Below, piece after piece: positions 63,351-64,000 of a stretch of 64,000 nt of DNA (its first letter is position 1; each line of letters starts with the position of its first letter). The DNA comes from Arcuatula senhousia (lineage: Eukaryota > Mollusca > Bivalvia > Mytilida > Mytilidae), in NCBI GenBank assembly GCA_963971305.1, contig OZ020307.1, positions 53,565,702-53,629,701 on the forward strand, given 5' to 3'. The notes beneath the pieces are model-generated. The model saw only the letters and a list, made by a program, of their open reading frames with translations, was not told the DNA's origin and did not search any database. A program made the position numbers and the translations under genes.

Positions 63351-64000
63351 CTGTAAGTCAAAAACAAAAGATTATATTCATCCTACACCGGTTAAGATTC
63401 GAGAAAACAATATAATACAATGTATAGTGTAAATAAATTGAAAAGAAATTTGCTTGAAAGTTTATAATTCTAGAATGTACTATCATGAACATGTACTCTC
63501 TAACTTTCACCTTCTCCTAGCTGATTCTAAATCTGCAATTACAAGTAGCAATGTGATATTACATACCGATATACTTACATTTAATTGCATACATTGTTTC
63601 AACTTAGAGCATTGGTTACAAATAAAGGTTACAAAAATACAGAACTTGGAAGATTGATATCAGATATTCATGAGAAAAGACAAAACAAAGGACATATTGG
63701 AAAATTGAAGATCGCAATGGTCCTGAGACTCCTGACTTGGTACAGGCAATACAAAAAGAAATGATGTGTTAAAATGAAAGAATAATTGTGGTTTTGGAGT
63801 TCTCCATAAAAAAAATAAAGGATCATATCTATAATCTTATCAAATGGCCATGTAGAGATACAGGGATGAAAGGTTTGAAGGCAACTGATCATTTGGGCAT
63901 AGGAATCAGAGGTCTAGTGGTGGGACAGGACATGTGGGTATAAAGATAGCTGAGGTCAGAGAATTGGGATATGGTAGGTGAAGTTCCAACCTTGTAACAT
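63351..64000. other. FLCN 5' intron, nothing recognised
   Basis: Upstream FLCN exons (N-terminal longin part) were looked for on the minus strand and not found; they should lie beyond the right edge. Confidence 0.45.

Overview
The window is eukaryotic. It holds three intron-rich protein-coding genes embedded in dense, nested repeats. The AT-rich background, the abundant ACATGTA-type motifs, and repeat units carrying GGAC or GACGAC microsatellites before a terminal repeat all point to a bivalve mollusc, most likely a marine mussel (Mytilidae). The species cannot be fixed from sequence alone. There are no operons, CRISPR arrays or prokaryotic genes.

Layout. (1) 1611-20858, minus: a SEC14-like protein 1/5 gene (PRELI/MSF1, CRAL-TRIO-N, CRAL-TRIO and GOLD domains). 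Twelve coding exons join in frame for 623 codons; the last C-terminal exon(s) lie left of the window. (2) 21-38 kb: a gene-free block of nested mobile DNA. It includes a 10.2-kb element with about 600-bp terminal inverted repeats and an AAATT target duplication (27884-38088). Inside this sit a decayed PIF/Harbinger transposase, itself broken by two further insertions, and a tandem hammerhead-ribozyme unit. (3) 38724-47327, plus: an unrecognised six-exon gene for a 371-residue two-pass membrane protein with a long Arg/Gly/Pro/Asp-rich tail. (4) 52015-63350, minus: folliculin (FLCN), six coding exons including the true stop; the N-terminal exons lie right of the window.

The most notable non-coding content is two tandem arrays of 357-358-bp units (31274-31845 plus strand; 60634-61800 minus strand). 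Each unit carries a canonical minimal hammerhead ribozyme with all core nucleotides, a 6-bp stem I, a 4-bp stem II and a 2-bp stem III. One unit shows a compensatory base-pair change in stem III. This is the architecture of metazoan retrozymes (small self-cleaving circular-RNA retroelements).

Other findings: several unrelated repeat families share one plan (inverted ends, a 155-181-bp tandem core, a trinucleotide or tetranucleotide microsatellite, then the other end), reminiscent of bivalve pearl/Helitron-like elements. There is a Helitron with recognisable 5' TC and 3' hairpin-CTAG ends, a compact LTR element with perfect 5-bp target duplications, a 666-bp foldback element and many MITEs. 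The terminal exon of FLCN shows tandem partial duplications on both sides.

Exon boundaries were derived by hand from GT/AG sites and reading-phase continuity. Family assignments rest on recognised protein motifs. No database search was run.
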